The notes under the pieces are model-generated. The model ran no database searches. It was not told the DNA's origin and was given only the letters and a program-made list of their open reading frames with translations. Both the position numbers and the translations under genes were made by a program. From contig WHTA01000020.1 of NCBI GenBank assembly GCA_009379825.1, positions 19,242-83,241 of the forward strand: 64,000 nt of DNA, read 5' to 3'. Positions 51,008 to 59,890 of the stretch are shown piece by piece (position 1 is the first letter of the stretch; the number at the start of each line of letters is the position of its first letter). This DNA comes from Streptosporangiales bacterium (GTDB taxonomy: Bacteria > Actinomycetota > Actinomycetes > Streptosporangiales > WHST01).

Positions 51008-52330
51008 ATGCGCTCTTCGACAGCTGACCCGACCACGTCCATCCGCCAGGTCGCAGCGGCCAGCCTGATCGGCACGGTCGTCGAGTGGTACGACTTCTTC
51101 CTCTACGGGACGATGGCCGCTCTGGTCTTCAACGCCCAGTTCTTCCCCACCGCGAACGCGCTGAACGGCACGCTGCTCGCGTTCGGCACCTTCGCGGCCG
51201 GTTTCGTCACCCGGCCGCTCGGCGGCATCATCTTCGGCCACCTCGGTGATCGGCTCGGGCGCAAGCAGATGCTCGTCGTGACGATGATGATCATGGGCCT
51301 GGCCACGTTCGCGATGGGCCTGCTGCCCACGTACGCGCAGATCGGCGTCGCCGCACCGATCATCCTGCTGCTGTTGCGGATGCTCCAGGGCATCGGCCTC
51401 GGCGGCGAGTGGGGCGGCGCGATCCTGCTCTGCGTCGAGCACGCGCCGAAGGACCGCCGCGGCTGGTACTCCAGCTGGCCGCAGCTCGGCGTGCCCATCG
51501 GGCTGTTGCTCGCCACCGCGTCGGTCAGCGCGGTCAACGCGTTCGGCGAGAACGCGCTCGCCGAAGGCGGCTGGCGGGTGCCGTTCCTGATCAGCATCGT
51601 GCTGGTGCTCATCGGCCTGTTCATCCGGCTGAAGGTCAGCGAGCCGCCGGCATTCAGCCAGCTGAAGGAGCAGAACGAGCAGGCCAAGGTGCCGCTGTTC
51701 GAGGTGATCAGGAAGCACCCACGTACGACGCTGCTCGGCATGGGTGCGCGAGTGAGCGAGAGCGTGACGTTCAACGTCTACAACGCCTTCCTCGTCACCT
51801 ACACCGTCGAGGTGCTGAAGCTGCGCAAGGAGATCGCACTCGACAGCCTGCTGATCGCTGCCGCCGTCGGGTTCGTCGTTGTACTGGCCGCCGGCCGGCT
51901 GTCGGACCGGATCGGCCGGCGGCCGGTCTTCATGGGAGGCGCGCTGATCGCCGCCGTCACGGCGTTCCCCATCTTCTGGCTCATCGACACCAAGTCGTCG
52001 CTGCTGATCGGGATCGCCATCGTGATCGGCTGGGGCATCGCCGCGTGCGGCATGTACGGCCCTGAAGGCGCGCTGTTCGCCGAGATCTTCCCCACCAGGG
52101 TGCGGTACAGCGGGATGTCCGCCGTCTACCAGATCGGTGTGCTGCCGAGCGGCGCCGTGGCGCCGGCGATCTGCACCGCACTGGTCAGCGCGTACACCGG
52201 CGCATCGTGGCCGGTCGCCGTCTACGTACTGGCGATGGCGATCATCAGCATCGTCTCGTTGATCTTCCTGCCCGAGACGCACAAGAAGTCCATCGACGAG
52301 ATCGACACTAAGGTGCACAGTCATGTCTGA
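51008..52330 (+). CDS. MFS metabolite:H+ symporter (MHS group)
   Basis: 440 residues with twelve helices. ASLIGTVVEWYDFFLYGTMAA, GHLGDRLGRKQML, RMLQGIGLGGEWGGA and the second-half GRLSDRIGRRPVF are characteristic of the MHS (ShiA/KgtP-like) transporters of organic acids and similar solutes. It overlaps the arylsulfatase gene, so it may import the sulfate ester or its product. Confidence 0.92.
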   Translation: MRSSTADPTTSIRQVAAASLIGTVVEWYDFFLYGTMAALVFNAQFFPTANALNGTLLAFGTFAAGFVTRPLGGIIFGHLGDRLGRKQMLVVTMMIMGLATFAMGLLPTYAQIGVAAPIILLLLRMLQGIGLGGEWGGAILLCVEHAPKDRRGWYSSWPQLGVPIGLLLATASVSAVNAFGENALAEGGWRVPFLISIVLVLIGLFIRLKVSEPPAFSQLKEQNEQAKVPLFEVIRKHPRTTLLGMGARVSESVTFNVYNAFLVTYTVEVLKLRKEIALDSLLIAAAVGFVVVLAAGRLSDRIGRRPVFMGGALIAAVTAFPIFWLIDTKSSLLIGIAIVIGWGIAACGMYGPEGALFAEIFPTRVRYSGMSAVYQIGVLPSGAVAPAICTALVSAYTGASWPVAVYVLAMAIISIVSLIFLPETHKKSIDEIDTKVHSHV

Positions 52331-53936
52331 CGACCAGCGTCCCGACATCGTCGTCGCCCTCGCGGACGACATGGGGTTCTCCGACATCGGTTGCTACGGC
52401 GGCGAGATCGACACCCCGAACCTGGACCGGCTGGGCCGGCAAGGCACGAGGTTCACCCAGTTCTACAACTCGCCGCGGTGCAGCCCGTCCCGCGCCTCGC
52501 TGATGACCGGGCTGCACCCGCACCAGGTGGGCGTCGGCATCCTCAACTTCGACGACATCCCGGACGGCTACCCGGGCAACCTGTCGGAGCGCTGCGTCAC
52601 CGCCGCCGAGGCGCTCGGCGGCGCGGGCTACGGCACGTACCTCAGCGGCAAGTGGCACCTGGCGTCGGACATGGAGAAACCGAACGGCGCCTGGCCGAGC
52701 AGGCGCGGCTTCGACCGGGTGTACGGCACGCTCGAGGGCGCGGGCAGCTTCTACCAGCCGCGCACGCTGATCCGCGACGAGGAGAGCATCGAGCACGAGG
52801 CGCTCGACCCCGAGTTCTTCTACACCGACGCGATCAGTGCGAACGCGGCCGGGTTCGTCTCGGAGCACCACGAGCAGACGCCGGACAAGCCGCTGTTCCT
52901 GTACCTCGCGTACACCGCACCGCACTGGCCGCTGCACGCGCACGACGAGGACATCGCGAAGTACGAGGGCCGGTTCGACGAGGGCTGGGACGCGCTGCGG
53001 GAAAAGCGGCTCGAACGGCTGGTGGCCGAGGGCATCATCGACGAGTCGTGGCCACTGACCGACCGCGACCCACGGGTGCCGGCGTGGGACGACGTCGACC
53101 TGCCCGAGTGGCAGGCGCGCCGGATGGAGGTCTACGCGGCCCAGGTGAGCCGGATGGACGCCGGCATCGGCCGCGTCCTCGACACCCTGGAACGGCTCGG
53201 CCGGTTGGACAACACCATCGTCGTCTTCCTCTCCGACAACGGCGGTTGTGCGGAGGAGATGCCGCCGGAGTCGGTGCGCGAGTTCGTCACCAGCTTCGTA
53301 CCGATGCACGAGGTCACCCGGGCGGGACGCACCGTCGTACCCGGCAACACGCACGAGGTGACGCCGGGCCCCGAGCACACGTACGCCAGCTACGGGCGGC
53401 CGTGGGCGAACCTCTCCAACACCCCGTTCCGCGAGTACAAGCACTGGGTGCACGAGGGCGGCATCGCCACGCCGTTCGTCGTGCACTGGCCGGCCGAGCT
53501 TGGCACTCCGGGCGAGCTGTGCGACACCCCGTTCCAGCTCGTCGACGTGCTGCCGACGCTGCTCGACGCGGCCGGCGCGGAGTACCCCGCCACCCGTGCG
53601 GGCGAACCGGTGCCGGCGGCGAAGGGCAGGAGCATGCTGCCCGCGCTGCGCGGCGAACCGGTCGAGGGCGAGCGCCCGCTGTTCTTCGAACACGAGGGCA
53701 ACGCGGGAGTGCGGCAGGGCCGCTGGAAGCTCGTCCGCAAGCACGGGCAGTCGTGGGAGCTCTACGACATGCACACCGACCGCACCGAGCTGCACGACGT
53801 GGCCACCGACCACCCCGACCGGGTGGCGCGGATGAGCGCGGCGTACGAGGACTGGGCCACCCGATGCGGCGTCATCCCACGCGAGCGCATCCTCGACCTG
53901 TACCGCAGCCGCGGCCACGGCCTGCCGGAGGAGTAG
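52323..53936 (+). CDS. Type I arylsulfatase
   Basis: 537 residues. Metal-binding ADDMGFSDIGCYGGEIDTPNL begins at residue 14; CSPSRASLMTG carries the Cys53 that is converted to formylglycine; further metal/substrate residues are in SGKWHLAS, YTAPHWPLHA and FLSDNGGC. There is no signal peptide, so it is cytoplasmic, unlike many sulfatases. It hydrolyses sulfate esters to release sulfate, which fits the upstream transporter and the IclR regulator as a catabolic unit. No formylglycine-generating enzyme gene is in the window. Confidence 0.93.
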   Translation: MSDDQRPDIVVALADDMGFSDIGCYGGEIDTPNLDRLGRQGTRFTQFYNSPRCSPSRASLMTGLHPHQVGVGILNFDDIPDGYPGNLSERCVTAAEALGGAGYGTYLSGKWHLASDMEKPNGAWPSRRGFDRVYGTLEGAGSFYQPRTLIRDEESIEHEALDPEFFYTDAISANAAGFVSEHHEQTPDKPLFLYLAYTAPHWPLHAHDEDIAKYEGRFDEGWDALREKRLERLVAEGIIDESWPLTDRDPRVPAWDDVDLPEWQARRMEVYAAQVSRMDAGIGRVLDTLERLGRLDNTIVVFLSDNGGCAEEMPPESVREFVTSFVPMHEVTRAGRTVVPGNTHEVTPGPEHTYASYGRPWANLSNTPFREYKHWVHEGGIATPFVVHWPAELGTPGELCDTPFQLVDVLPTLLDAAGAEYPATRAGEPVPAAKGRSMLPALRGEPVEGERPLFFEHEGNAGVRQGRWKLVRKHGQSWELYDMHTDRTELHDVATDHPDRVARMSAAYEDWATRCGVIPRERILDLYRSRGHGLPEE

Positions 53937-53941
53937 CGGCG

Positions 53942-55000
53942 CTAGAGGCCGCTCTTGCTGCGCTTGCTGTGGCCGAACTGCTTGGCGACCGGGTTCCAGA
54001 CGCGCACGAACTGCTGCTTCTGCTTGCCCGCGCGGATGGAGAGGCTGTTGCCCTTCGTCCGCTTGGTGGTCTCGGACAGGCACGACGTGCCGCTGTTCGC
54101 ACCCGCACGCGCCCAGGCGGCGAACGCGTCGTCCGCCTTCGCGGACGTGCTGTACATGGCGATCATCTGCGACTTGATCCGCGGACCGTTGTCCAGCCGC
54201 GAGGTGTCCAGCTTCCGCGCCTTGCGCACGATCGACCTGCGGTTGTCCGCCGCCGCCTCGAACCGCTTCTCCGCCTGCGCAGGGGTGATCTCGCAGTTGT
54301 TCGCCTGGTCGTACGCGATGGTCAGCAGGTGCTTGCCGTCGGCCGCCTTGCTGAGCAACGCGTCGACCGCCTCGGCCTGCTCGGTGGCGGTCTTGGCGCC
54401 GGTGGTCGGTGCCGCCGACCCTTCGCCCTGCTTCTTCGACGTGGCGACAGGGGAGCTGTCCTTCGCGTCCGCCGTGTCGTCCTCGTCGCCGCCGCCGAGC
54501 GCGAGCACACTACCGACGGCGAGTGTGCCGGCGAGCAGCACGGCGAGGGCGATCAGCGCTGCGTACACGACGCGACGGCGCCCGCCACCGTGCTGCGGCG
54601 GGGGCGGCGGCTGCCCGTAGTGCGTCATCCCCGGCGGCGGCACACCGTACGGCGGGGGCGGGTACTGCTGCGGCGGGTACCCCGGTGGCTGCGCCATGGT
54701 GGGCTGGATCGTGTACTGGTCACCGCTGGTGAACGACGGCTGCCAGTGCGCGTCCGCATCCGACCAGCTGTCCACCGTAGGCTGCGGGTAGTCGGTGCTC
54801 CCGTCGTCGATGGCGGGAACCGGCGGGCCGGCGAACTCCACTGGATCGCCGTAGTCCTGCGGCTGCGGGTCGCCGTCCCCGGCCGGGTCCGGGGCCTCGA
54901 GGTCGTCGAAGCTGGGGGTCGCGGACACGTAGCCGCCGCACTGCCGGCAGAACCGGTCCTCGGGCTCGGTTTGCGCGTCACAGCGCGGACACACGCCCAC
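53942..55000 (-). CDS. Zinc-ribbon, proline-rich single-pass membrane protein
   Basis: 352 residues from GTG. An N-terminal zinc ribbon (CPRCDAQTEPEDRFCRQCGG), a long Pro/Gln/Tyr-rich linker, one membrane helix (VVYAALIALAVLLAGTLAVG, about 148-170) and an extracytoplasmic helical domain (TEQAEAVDALLSKAADGKHLL, NCEITPAQAEKRFEAAADNR). Domain order is typical of actinobacterial envelope proteins of unknown function. It converges on the sulfatase gene. Confidence 0.8.
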   Translation of the reverse strand: MGVCPRCDAQTEPEDRFCRQCGGYVSATPSFDDLEAPDPAGDGDPQPQDYGDPVEFAGPPVPAIDDGSTDYPQPTVDSWSDADAHWQPSFTSGDQYTIQPTMAQPPGYPPQQYPPPPYGVPPPGMTHYGQPPPPPQHGGGRRRVVYAALIALAVLLAGTLAVGSVLALGGGDEDDTADAKDSSPVATSKKQGEGSAAPTTGAKTATEQAEAVDALLSKAADGKHLLTIAYDQANNCEITPAQAEKRFEAAADNRRSIVRKARKLDTSRLDNGPRIKSQMIAMYSTSAKADDAFAAWARAGANSGTSCLSETTKRTKGNSLSIRAGKQKQQFVRVWNPVAKQFGHSKRSKSGL

Positions 55001-55215
55001 CTTGCCCCTCCCACCGATGACTCAGCTGACGGCGGGTGACCCCCGCGACCTAGCCAAGGTAAAACATTGGTCGGTGGCACAGGGCCGGCACGGCAACTAC
55101 GGCCACGCTCCGAAACCAGCCAGACACGTGCCGCGGGCCTGGTCACACAGAAGTCGGCTACCCGAGGGGCTGGCGTGACCTTCCCGTAACCATCGTCTAC
55201 AGTAAAACGCGTCCC

Positions 55216-56274
55216 ATGAAACGCCCCGAACGCCCCGAAACCCTGTTCGCCGTTCTCGTGGCCATCGCCGCGTTGCTGCTCTCCGGCGGCACCGCACAGG
55301 CCGCGACGACCGCGAACGGGAGCGCCGTGTCCGCCAACTCGAAGACCGCCCAGCGGGCGGAGGCCGAGAAGAAGGCGGCAAAGGATGACGCCGACCCCGC
55401 GTCGATCCGTGCCCAGCTCAAGCGTCTCGCCGAGGAGCACGAGAAGAGCGAGGACCGCCTCGACGCGCTCAGCCACCGGCAGGCGAAGGTCGGCCGCCAG
55501 GTCCGCGAGACCAAGCAGCGCCTGACTGCCAGCCGCGACCGGGTCGCCCAGACCGCCAGGCTCGCGTACACCTCGGGCCCGGCGAACGACCCGATGGTGG
55601 CGCTGGCGTCCAACGACGACCCAGGCGTGGTCGCGCAGCGGATGACCACGCTCTCGCTGCTCAGCAAGAGCGACAACATCGCGATCAAGGACGCCACCAC
55701 CCAGGCCAAGAAACTCGGCAAACAGCAACGTTCGCTGAACAAGGCGAAGAAGGACGCCGCCGCGGAGAAGGCCGGCCTGGCCAAGAAGCGCAAGAAGCTC
55801 AACGCCAAGCTGCTCGAGGCCGCGAAGGCCCTGGCCGCCCGCAAGAACGGCCAGGCGGACCGGGCAAAGATGTCGGGCGAGGGCGCCTGCCCTGTCGGCG
55901 AGCCGGTGCAGATCTCCGACACCTGGGGATCGGCGCGCAGCGGCGGTCGGGCGCACGAAGGCACCGACATGCTCGCCCCGACGGGTACCCCCACGTACGC
56001 CCTCGAGAACGGCACCATCAGCGAGGCCGGCTACGACGGCCTGGGTGGCACCATCGTGATCCTGAAGGGCGAGAGCGGCGACTCGTACTACTACGCGCAC
56101 CACGACTCGAACGTGGTCAGCACGGGTGAGCGGGTGGTCGCCGGGCAGCAGGTCGGCCGGGTCGGGATGAGCGGCAACGCGCAGGGCACCGTGCCACACC
56201 TGCACTTCGAGCACTGGCCTGGCGGGGGCAACCCGGTCAACCCGTTCCCGCTCGTCCAAGGGCTCTGCGGATAA
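55216..56274 (+). CDS. Secreted M23 peptidase with coiled coil
   Basis: 352 residues. Signal peptide (about 1-30, LFAVLVAIAALLLSGGTAQA), coiled coil (~45-210, KRLAEEHEKSEDRLDALSHR), then the M23 lysostaphin-like domain with HEGTDMLAPTG and HLHFEHWPGG zinc ligands. Coiled-coil M23 proteins are usually cell-division or RipA/EnvC-like wall regulators or hydrolases. It is divergent from the zinc-ribbon membrane protein. Confidence 0.9.
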   Translation: MKRPERPETLFAVLVAIAALLLSGGTAQAATTANGSAVSANSKTAQRAEAEKKAAKDDADPASIRAQLKRLAEEHEKSEDRLDALSHRQAKVGRQVRETKQRLTASRDRVAQTARLAYTSGPANDPMVALASNDDPGVVAQRMTTLSLLSKSDNIAIKDATTQAKKLGKQQRSLNKAKKDAAAEKAGLAKKRKKLNAKLLEAAKALAARKNGQADRAKMSGEGACPVGEPVQISDTWGSARSGGRAHEGTDMLAPTGTPTYALENGTISEAGYDGLGGTIVILKGESGDSYYYAHHDSNVVSTGERVVAGQQVGRVGMSGNAQGTVPHLHFEHWPGGGNPVNPFPLVQGLCG

Positions 56275-56299
56275 CGCGGAACTCGGGCACACTTGGGTT

Positions 56300-57172
56300 G
56301 TGCCCGAGCTTCCCGAGGTCGAGTCGCTGGCCACCTTCGTCGCCGGCCAGGCGACAGGTGCCGTGGTCGACAACGTCGACGTGTACGCGTTCAGCGTGCT
56401 CAAGACGTACGACCCGCAGATCACCGCGCTCACCGGCCGGGCGCTGACGGGTACCACGCGCTGGGGCAAGTTCCTCGACCTCGACTTCGGCGGCCAAGGC
56501 GACCCGCTGCACCTGGTCGTGCACCTCGCCAGGGCCGGCTGGCTACGTTGGCACGACGAGCTGCCGAAGAGCTCGCCGCGGCGCGGCAAGGGCCCGCTCT
56601 CGCTGCGGCTGCGGTTCGCCGACGGCGCCGGCTTCGACATCACCGAGGCGGGTACTCAGCGCAAGGTCGCCGCGTACCTGGTGCGCGACCCGGCGGAGGT
56701 GCAGGGCGTCGCCAGGCTCGGCATCGACCCGCTGGTCCCGGAGTTCACGGTGGCCGCGCTGCGCACGTTGATCGCCGGCAAGCGCACCCAGATCAAGGGA
56801 CTGCTGCGCGACCAGGCGGTGATCGCCGGTATCGGGAACGCCTACAGCGACGAGATCCTGCACGCGGCGAAGATGTCGCCGTACCGGGTAGCTGCCGACC
56901 TGACCGACGACGACATCGAGCTGCTGCACGACGTCACCGTGCGTGTGCTGACGGAGGCGGTGGAACGGTCCGGCGGGCTCGCGGCGGGCGACCTGAAGCG
57001 CGACAAGAAGACGAACATGGCGGTGCACGGCCGCGCCGGGGAGAACTGCCCGGTGTGCGGCGACACCGTACGCGAGGTATCGTTCGCGGACCGCTCGCTG
57101 CAGTACTGCCCGACGTGCCAGACCGGCGGCAAGGTGCTCGCCGACCGCCGGCTGTCCCGACTGCTGAAGTAG
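56300..57172 (+). CDS. Fpg/Nei-family DNA glycosylase
   Basis: 290 residues from GTG, giving PELPEVE after Met removal, with the catalytic Pro and Glu. NMAVHGRAGENC.. leads to a zinc finger (CPVCGD, then YCPTCQTGG), and IKGLLRDQAVIAGIGNAYSDEIL is the conserved DNA-binding region. It removes oxidised bases and cuts abasic sites. Its exact substrate (8-oxoG or pyrimidines) is not resolved. Gap of 25 bp to the M23 gene. Confidence 0.92.
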   Translation: MPELPEVESLATFVAGQATGAVVDNVDVYAFSVLKTYDPQITALTGRALTGTTRWGKFLDLDFGGQGDPLHLVVHLARAGWLRWHDELPKSSPRRGKGPLSLRLRFADGAGFDITEAGTQRKVAAYLVRDPAEVQGVARLGIDPLVPEFTVAALRTLIAGKRTQIKGLLRDQAVIAGIGNAYSDEILHAAKMSPYRVAADLTDDDIELLHDVTVRVLTEAVERSGGLAAGDLKRDKKTNMAVHGRAGENCPVCGDTVREVSFADRSLQYCPTCQTGGKVLADRRLSRLLK

Positions 57173-57244
57173 CCCACCCTGGCCGACGTCCTGCGGCCGG
57201 ATTCTGACAACCTGGCTGCAGGCTCAGCGAAGGGACCATCCACC

Positions 57245-57589
57245 ATGTCCGGCTCGCCCAACGTTCCCGAGATCGAGGCCGCGAAGCTGCCCGACGACGC
57301 CGTGCTCCTCGACGTCCGCGAACCGGACGAGTGGGTCGCCGGGCACGCACCGAACGCCGTCCACGTGCCGCTCGGCGAGCTCGCCGGCCGACTCGGCGAG
57401 GTGCCGGCGACGGCGGGCGGCGAGCAGCTGTACATCGTCTGCCGCTCCGGCGGCAGGTCCGCCCAGGCCGCCGCCGCGCTCGGCCAGGCCGGCTACCCGG
57501 CGGTCAACGTCACCGGCGGGATGACCGCGTGGGCGCTGGCCGGCAAGCCGATGGCCAGTGAGACCGGCCAGCCACCCGAGGTCGCCTGA
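57245..57589 (+). CDS. Single-domain rhodanese
   Basis: 114 residues. LLDVREPDEWVAGHAPNAVHVPL and the active-site loop IVCRSGGRS with its catalytic Cys, then NVTGGMTAWALAGKP. It transfers sulfane sulfur, as in GlpE-like proteins. A ggacc-like weak ribosome site precedes ATG. Confidence 0.92.
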   Translation: MSGSPNVPEIEAAKLPDDAVLLDVREPDEWVAGHAPNAVHVPLGELAGRLGEVPATAGGEQLYIVCRSGGRSAQAAAALGQAGYPAVNVTGGMTAWALAGKPMASETGQPPEVA

Positions 57590-57679
57590 CCGTCCCCATA
57601 CCACGCCAGGAAAAGGGATTTGCCATCGGCGATCCCCCGCATAGGGTGGAGGAACACGGGAGAGGAGGTGGTCCAGTAG

Positions 57680-57718
57680 ATGTGTAGCTATCGGACTCGT
57701 GAGGTGGCTGTCCGCTAG
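57680..57718 (+). CDS. Micro-ORF, 12 residues (MCSYRTREVAVR)
   Basis: A 13-codon frame starts 9 nt after a very strong site (gagaggaggtgg). It ends TAG. The spacing, start and stop are those of a translated peptide. It could be a leader peptide controlling a downstream gene, a small regulatory peptide, or the remnant of a larger gene. The nearest gene in the same direction starts 167 bp away. Confidence 0.45.
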   Translation: MCSYRTREVAVR

Positions 57719-57884
57719 TCGCCGCACCTTCAGACCTGCCTAGCCAGTCGTCTTGGTGGCGACGGCGAATACCAGGCAACCGCCCGGCCCTCGAGCACCG
57801 GCGTTAGTCCAGCCGGCCTGTGCTGCCCGCAGTACAGGAAGCGCTCGGGGGTCGTTTCTCGTCCGGGCCCGCTAATGTCATCGC

Positions 57885-58483
57885 GTGAGCAACACACACC
57901 ACGCCCTGCACTACCTGCCGTTGTCGACGAACGCCGACAACCGGCAGACGCGTGGACTCGCCATCGCGTACACCGTCGTGCTCGTAGTGTTGCTGACCCT
58001 CGCAATCCTGGCCGCCACGATCGGCATCACAGAGGGCAGCGTGGCGGTCGCACTGCTGGCACCGACACCGTTCCTCGCGGGCACCGTGTGGTTCGTGGTG
58101 CTGTTCATCCGGCTTGGCCGTGCCGCGACGTGGCTCGCGGGCACCGCGCTGTTCGACCGCGAGGTCTTCGCCACCAAGCGAGTGGACCTGGCAACCGCAC
58201 ACGTCTGGCTGGAGAGTCGCGCACTGCCGATCGCTGGGGCGGGTTGTCGGCTCGGCTCGCTTGGAAGCTCGTCGGCAGCCTGCCACTCTTGCTGTCCTGC
58301 CGCGACGTCGGCACCGGCGTGACCATAACCGTCGTACTGGACGTCCACGGCGCACGGCTACCTGCCGGCGAGCTGACTGCGCTGGCGAACGCGATCCAGT
58401 GCGGACCGCGGCCGGACCCCGCCCACACCCAGGCGTGGGCCGTCGCCGCTCAGCTCCGCCAACTCGCCGCTAGCGGCGTCTAA
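57885..58483 (+). pseudogene. First of three tandem paralogous membrane proteins, frameshifted
   Basis: The N-terminal part (IAYTVVLVVLLTLAILAATIG and a second helix, then TWLAGTALFDREVF) is in one frame; after VDLATAHVWLESR the frame shifts near 58220-58240, and the C-terminal part (LPLLLSCRDVGTGVTITVV, LPAGELTALANAIQ, QAWAVAAQLRQLAA) is in another, ending 58483. The rebuilt protein is ~200 residues with two helices and a soluble domain, like the two genes that follow. Neither fragment is a complete member of the family. Confidence 0.65.
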
Positions 58484-58556
58484 CGAAATCTACGGCCCGC
58501 ACTAGAGAACGGTATAGCGTCGCAGAGATGAACCCGGCACGTAACCCGTACGCCCC
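58469..58556 (+). repeat. Direct repeat copy 1: promoter plus first codons
   Basis: 88 bp that recur at 59803-59890 with about six mismatches by eye and no gaps. Each copy spans a TAGCGT -10-like box (58515-58520), 7 nt, then ATG and about nine codons (NPYAPxA). The lack of a ribosome binding site and the 7-nt distance suggest leaderless transcripts from both copies. Confidence 0.85.
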
Positions 58557-59199
58557 GGCGGCCGAACAGCCCGGCCGGGAGCTGCCCAACTACATCCGCG
58601 AACGCAGCTTCGGGCGACCCCTCGCCCTGGTACCGCTCACCACCGGGCTGAACGTCCTGATCGGCGTGTTCCTCGACGACGGGTCGGTTGCCGCCGACTC
58701 GGTGACCATCGCGCTCGAAGTGGTGGTCGCGTCGATGGGCGTGCTCTGCCTGGGCATGGGCGCGCTGCTCCTCTGGTGGCCGCGGCCGCGAGCGTGGCTG
58801 ACCGGCACGACGCTGGTGACCACGAGCCTGTTCCAGCGTCGCCGCGTGGACCTCACGACGGCACGCCTGGCCATCAGGCAGCACATCCTCATTGCCACCG
58901 ACCCGTCGGCGCGCCGCTCGGCGCGGCTGCCGCTCGTCCGGGCCGGCGGCGTACTGCCGGCGCCTGACCTGATCGCACTCGCGGACGCCAGCCATGCTGC
59001 CGCGTACAGCAATCCCGCTGCGCGGCAGGCGTGGGCAGTGGGCAACGGGCTGCGTGACCTGGCCGTCAACGAGGCCCTACGCAGCAGCGTCGCGCGCAAG
59101 CTGCGCAGGCAACAGGTCGTCCTCGCGGTCACCATCGGCGTCCTCTTGGGCATCAGCGTGCTCCTCATGGGCCTACGCGTCGTCGCGTCCGTCACCTAG
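58528..59199 (+). CDS. Second tandem paralogous membrane protein, with borrowed N-terminus
   Basis: 223 residues. Two helices (LVPLTTGLNVLIGVFL; VVVASMGVLCLGMGALLLWW), a soluble domain with AWLTGTTLVTT, RRVDLTTARLA, LPLVRAGG and QAWAVGNGLRDLA, then a third helix near the C-terminus (VVLAVTIGVLLGISVLLMGL). The first ~10 residues (NPARNPYAPAA) are nearly the same as those of the AAA ATPase at 59862, as is the upstream 60 bp, so this gene carries a copied promoter and start. Function unknown. Confidence 0.7.
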   Translation: MNPARNPYAPAAEQPGRELPNYIRERSFGRPLALVPLTTGLNVLIGVFLDDGSVAADSVTIALEVVVASMGVLCLGMGALLLWWPRPRAWLTGTTLVTTSLFQRRRVDLTTARLAIRQHILIATDPSARRSARLPLVRAGGVLPAPDLIALADASHAAAYSNPAARQAWAVGNGLRDLAVNEALRSSVARKLRRQQVVLAVTIGVLLGISVLLMGLRVVASVT

Positions 59200-59261
59200 A
59201 CAACCGGCGCCAGACACCGGCCGGGAACCAGCAGGCGGCGGCCGCAGTCCAAAGCCGCACC

Positions 59262-59792
59262 ATGACGACGACAGCCAGCACCCACCGAGCACCCACCTCG
59301 CTGCACGAGCTCTCCATCCGACCTGGCAGGTCACCGATCGCCGCGCAGCTCGTCACCACAGTGCTACTGGCCCTCGGGACGGCACTGCTGATCCACAACA
59401 GCCGCACGGACGCCGCCATCGCGGCCGGCTGGCTCGCCGCGGCCGCGATGGCCTGCCTGCCGCTCGCGCTGGCCGAACAGCTGGCAACCCGCGCCGAGCT
59501 CGCCGGCACCACACTGCGCCGCAGGGGCATCTGGCGGCGCAGCGCCGTCGACCTGGCGATCGCCGACGTCTGGTTCGAGCGGCATCGTGTGTTCGCTCGC
59601 GGCCTGCACCTGCACGCGCGCGACGACTCCGGCAAGGTGACCATCCCGCTCGAACCTGCGGGTCGTGGGCTGCTCTCCGGCACCGACCTGCGCGCCCTGG
59701 CAGCTGCGATCGGCACCGGCCCGCACCGACTGCCGGCCGAGGAGTACCAGGCGGAAGCGGTCGTCGCACGACTCCGCCAGCTCGCCGCGTGA
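59262..59792 (+). CDS. Third tandem paralogous membrane protein
   Basis: 176 residues. Helices AAQLVTTVLLALGTALLIH and WLAAAAMACLPLALAEQL, then a soluble domain (ELAGTTLRRRGIWRRSAVDLA, IADVWFERHRVFARGLHLH, LSGTDLRALAAAIGTG, EAVVARLRQLAA). It shares the GTxLxRR..VDLAxAxVW core and C-terminal RLRQLAA with the two upstream copies. No family recognised; the trio may act with the ATPase that follows. Confidence 0.7.
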   Translation: MTTTASTHRAPTSLHELSIRPGRSPIAAQLVTTVLLALGTALLIHNSRTDAAIAAGWLAAAAMACLPLALAEQLATRAELAGTTLRRRGIWRRSAVDLAIADVWFERHRVFARGLHLHARDDSGKVTIPLEPAGRGLLSGTDLRALAAAIGTGPHRLPAEEYQAEAVVARLRQLAA

Positions 59793-59802
59793 GGCGACAC
59801 GC

Positions 59803-59890
59803 GCTAGCGGCCTCTAACGAAATCTACGGCCCGCGCTAGAGAACGGTATAGCGTCCCAGAGATGGACCCGGTACGTAACCCGTACGCGCC
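59803..59890 (+). repeat. Direct repeat copy 2: promoter plus first codons
   Basis: Matches 58469-58556. It contains the same TAGCGT box, 7 nt before the ATPase start at 59862. This copy is likely the source, since the following NPYAP-type peptide is joined to a complete ATPase. Confidence 0.85.

Noticed and set aside
55001..55215. c-di-AMP (ydaO-type) riboswitch before the M23 gene
   Set aside because: Such elements precede wall hydrolases in Actinobacteria, but the conserved sequence boxes are not found in this gap.
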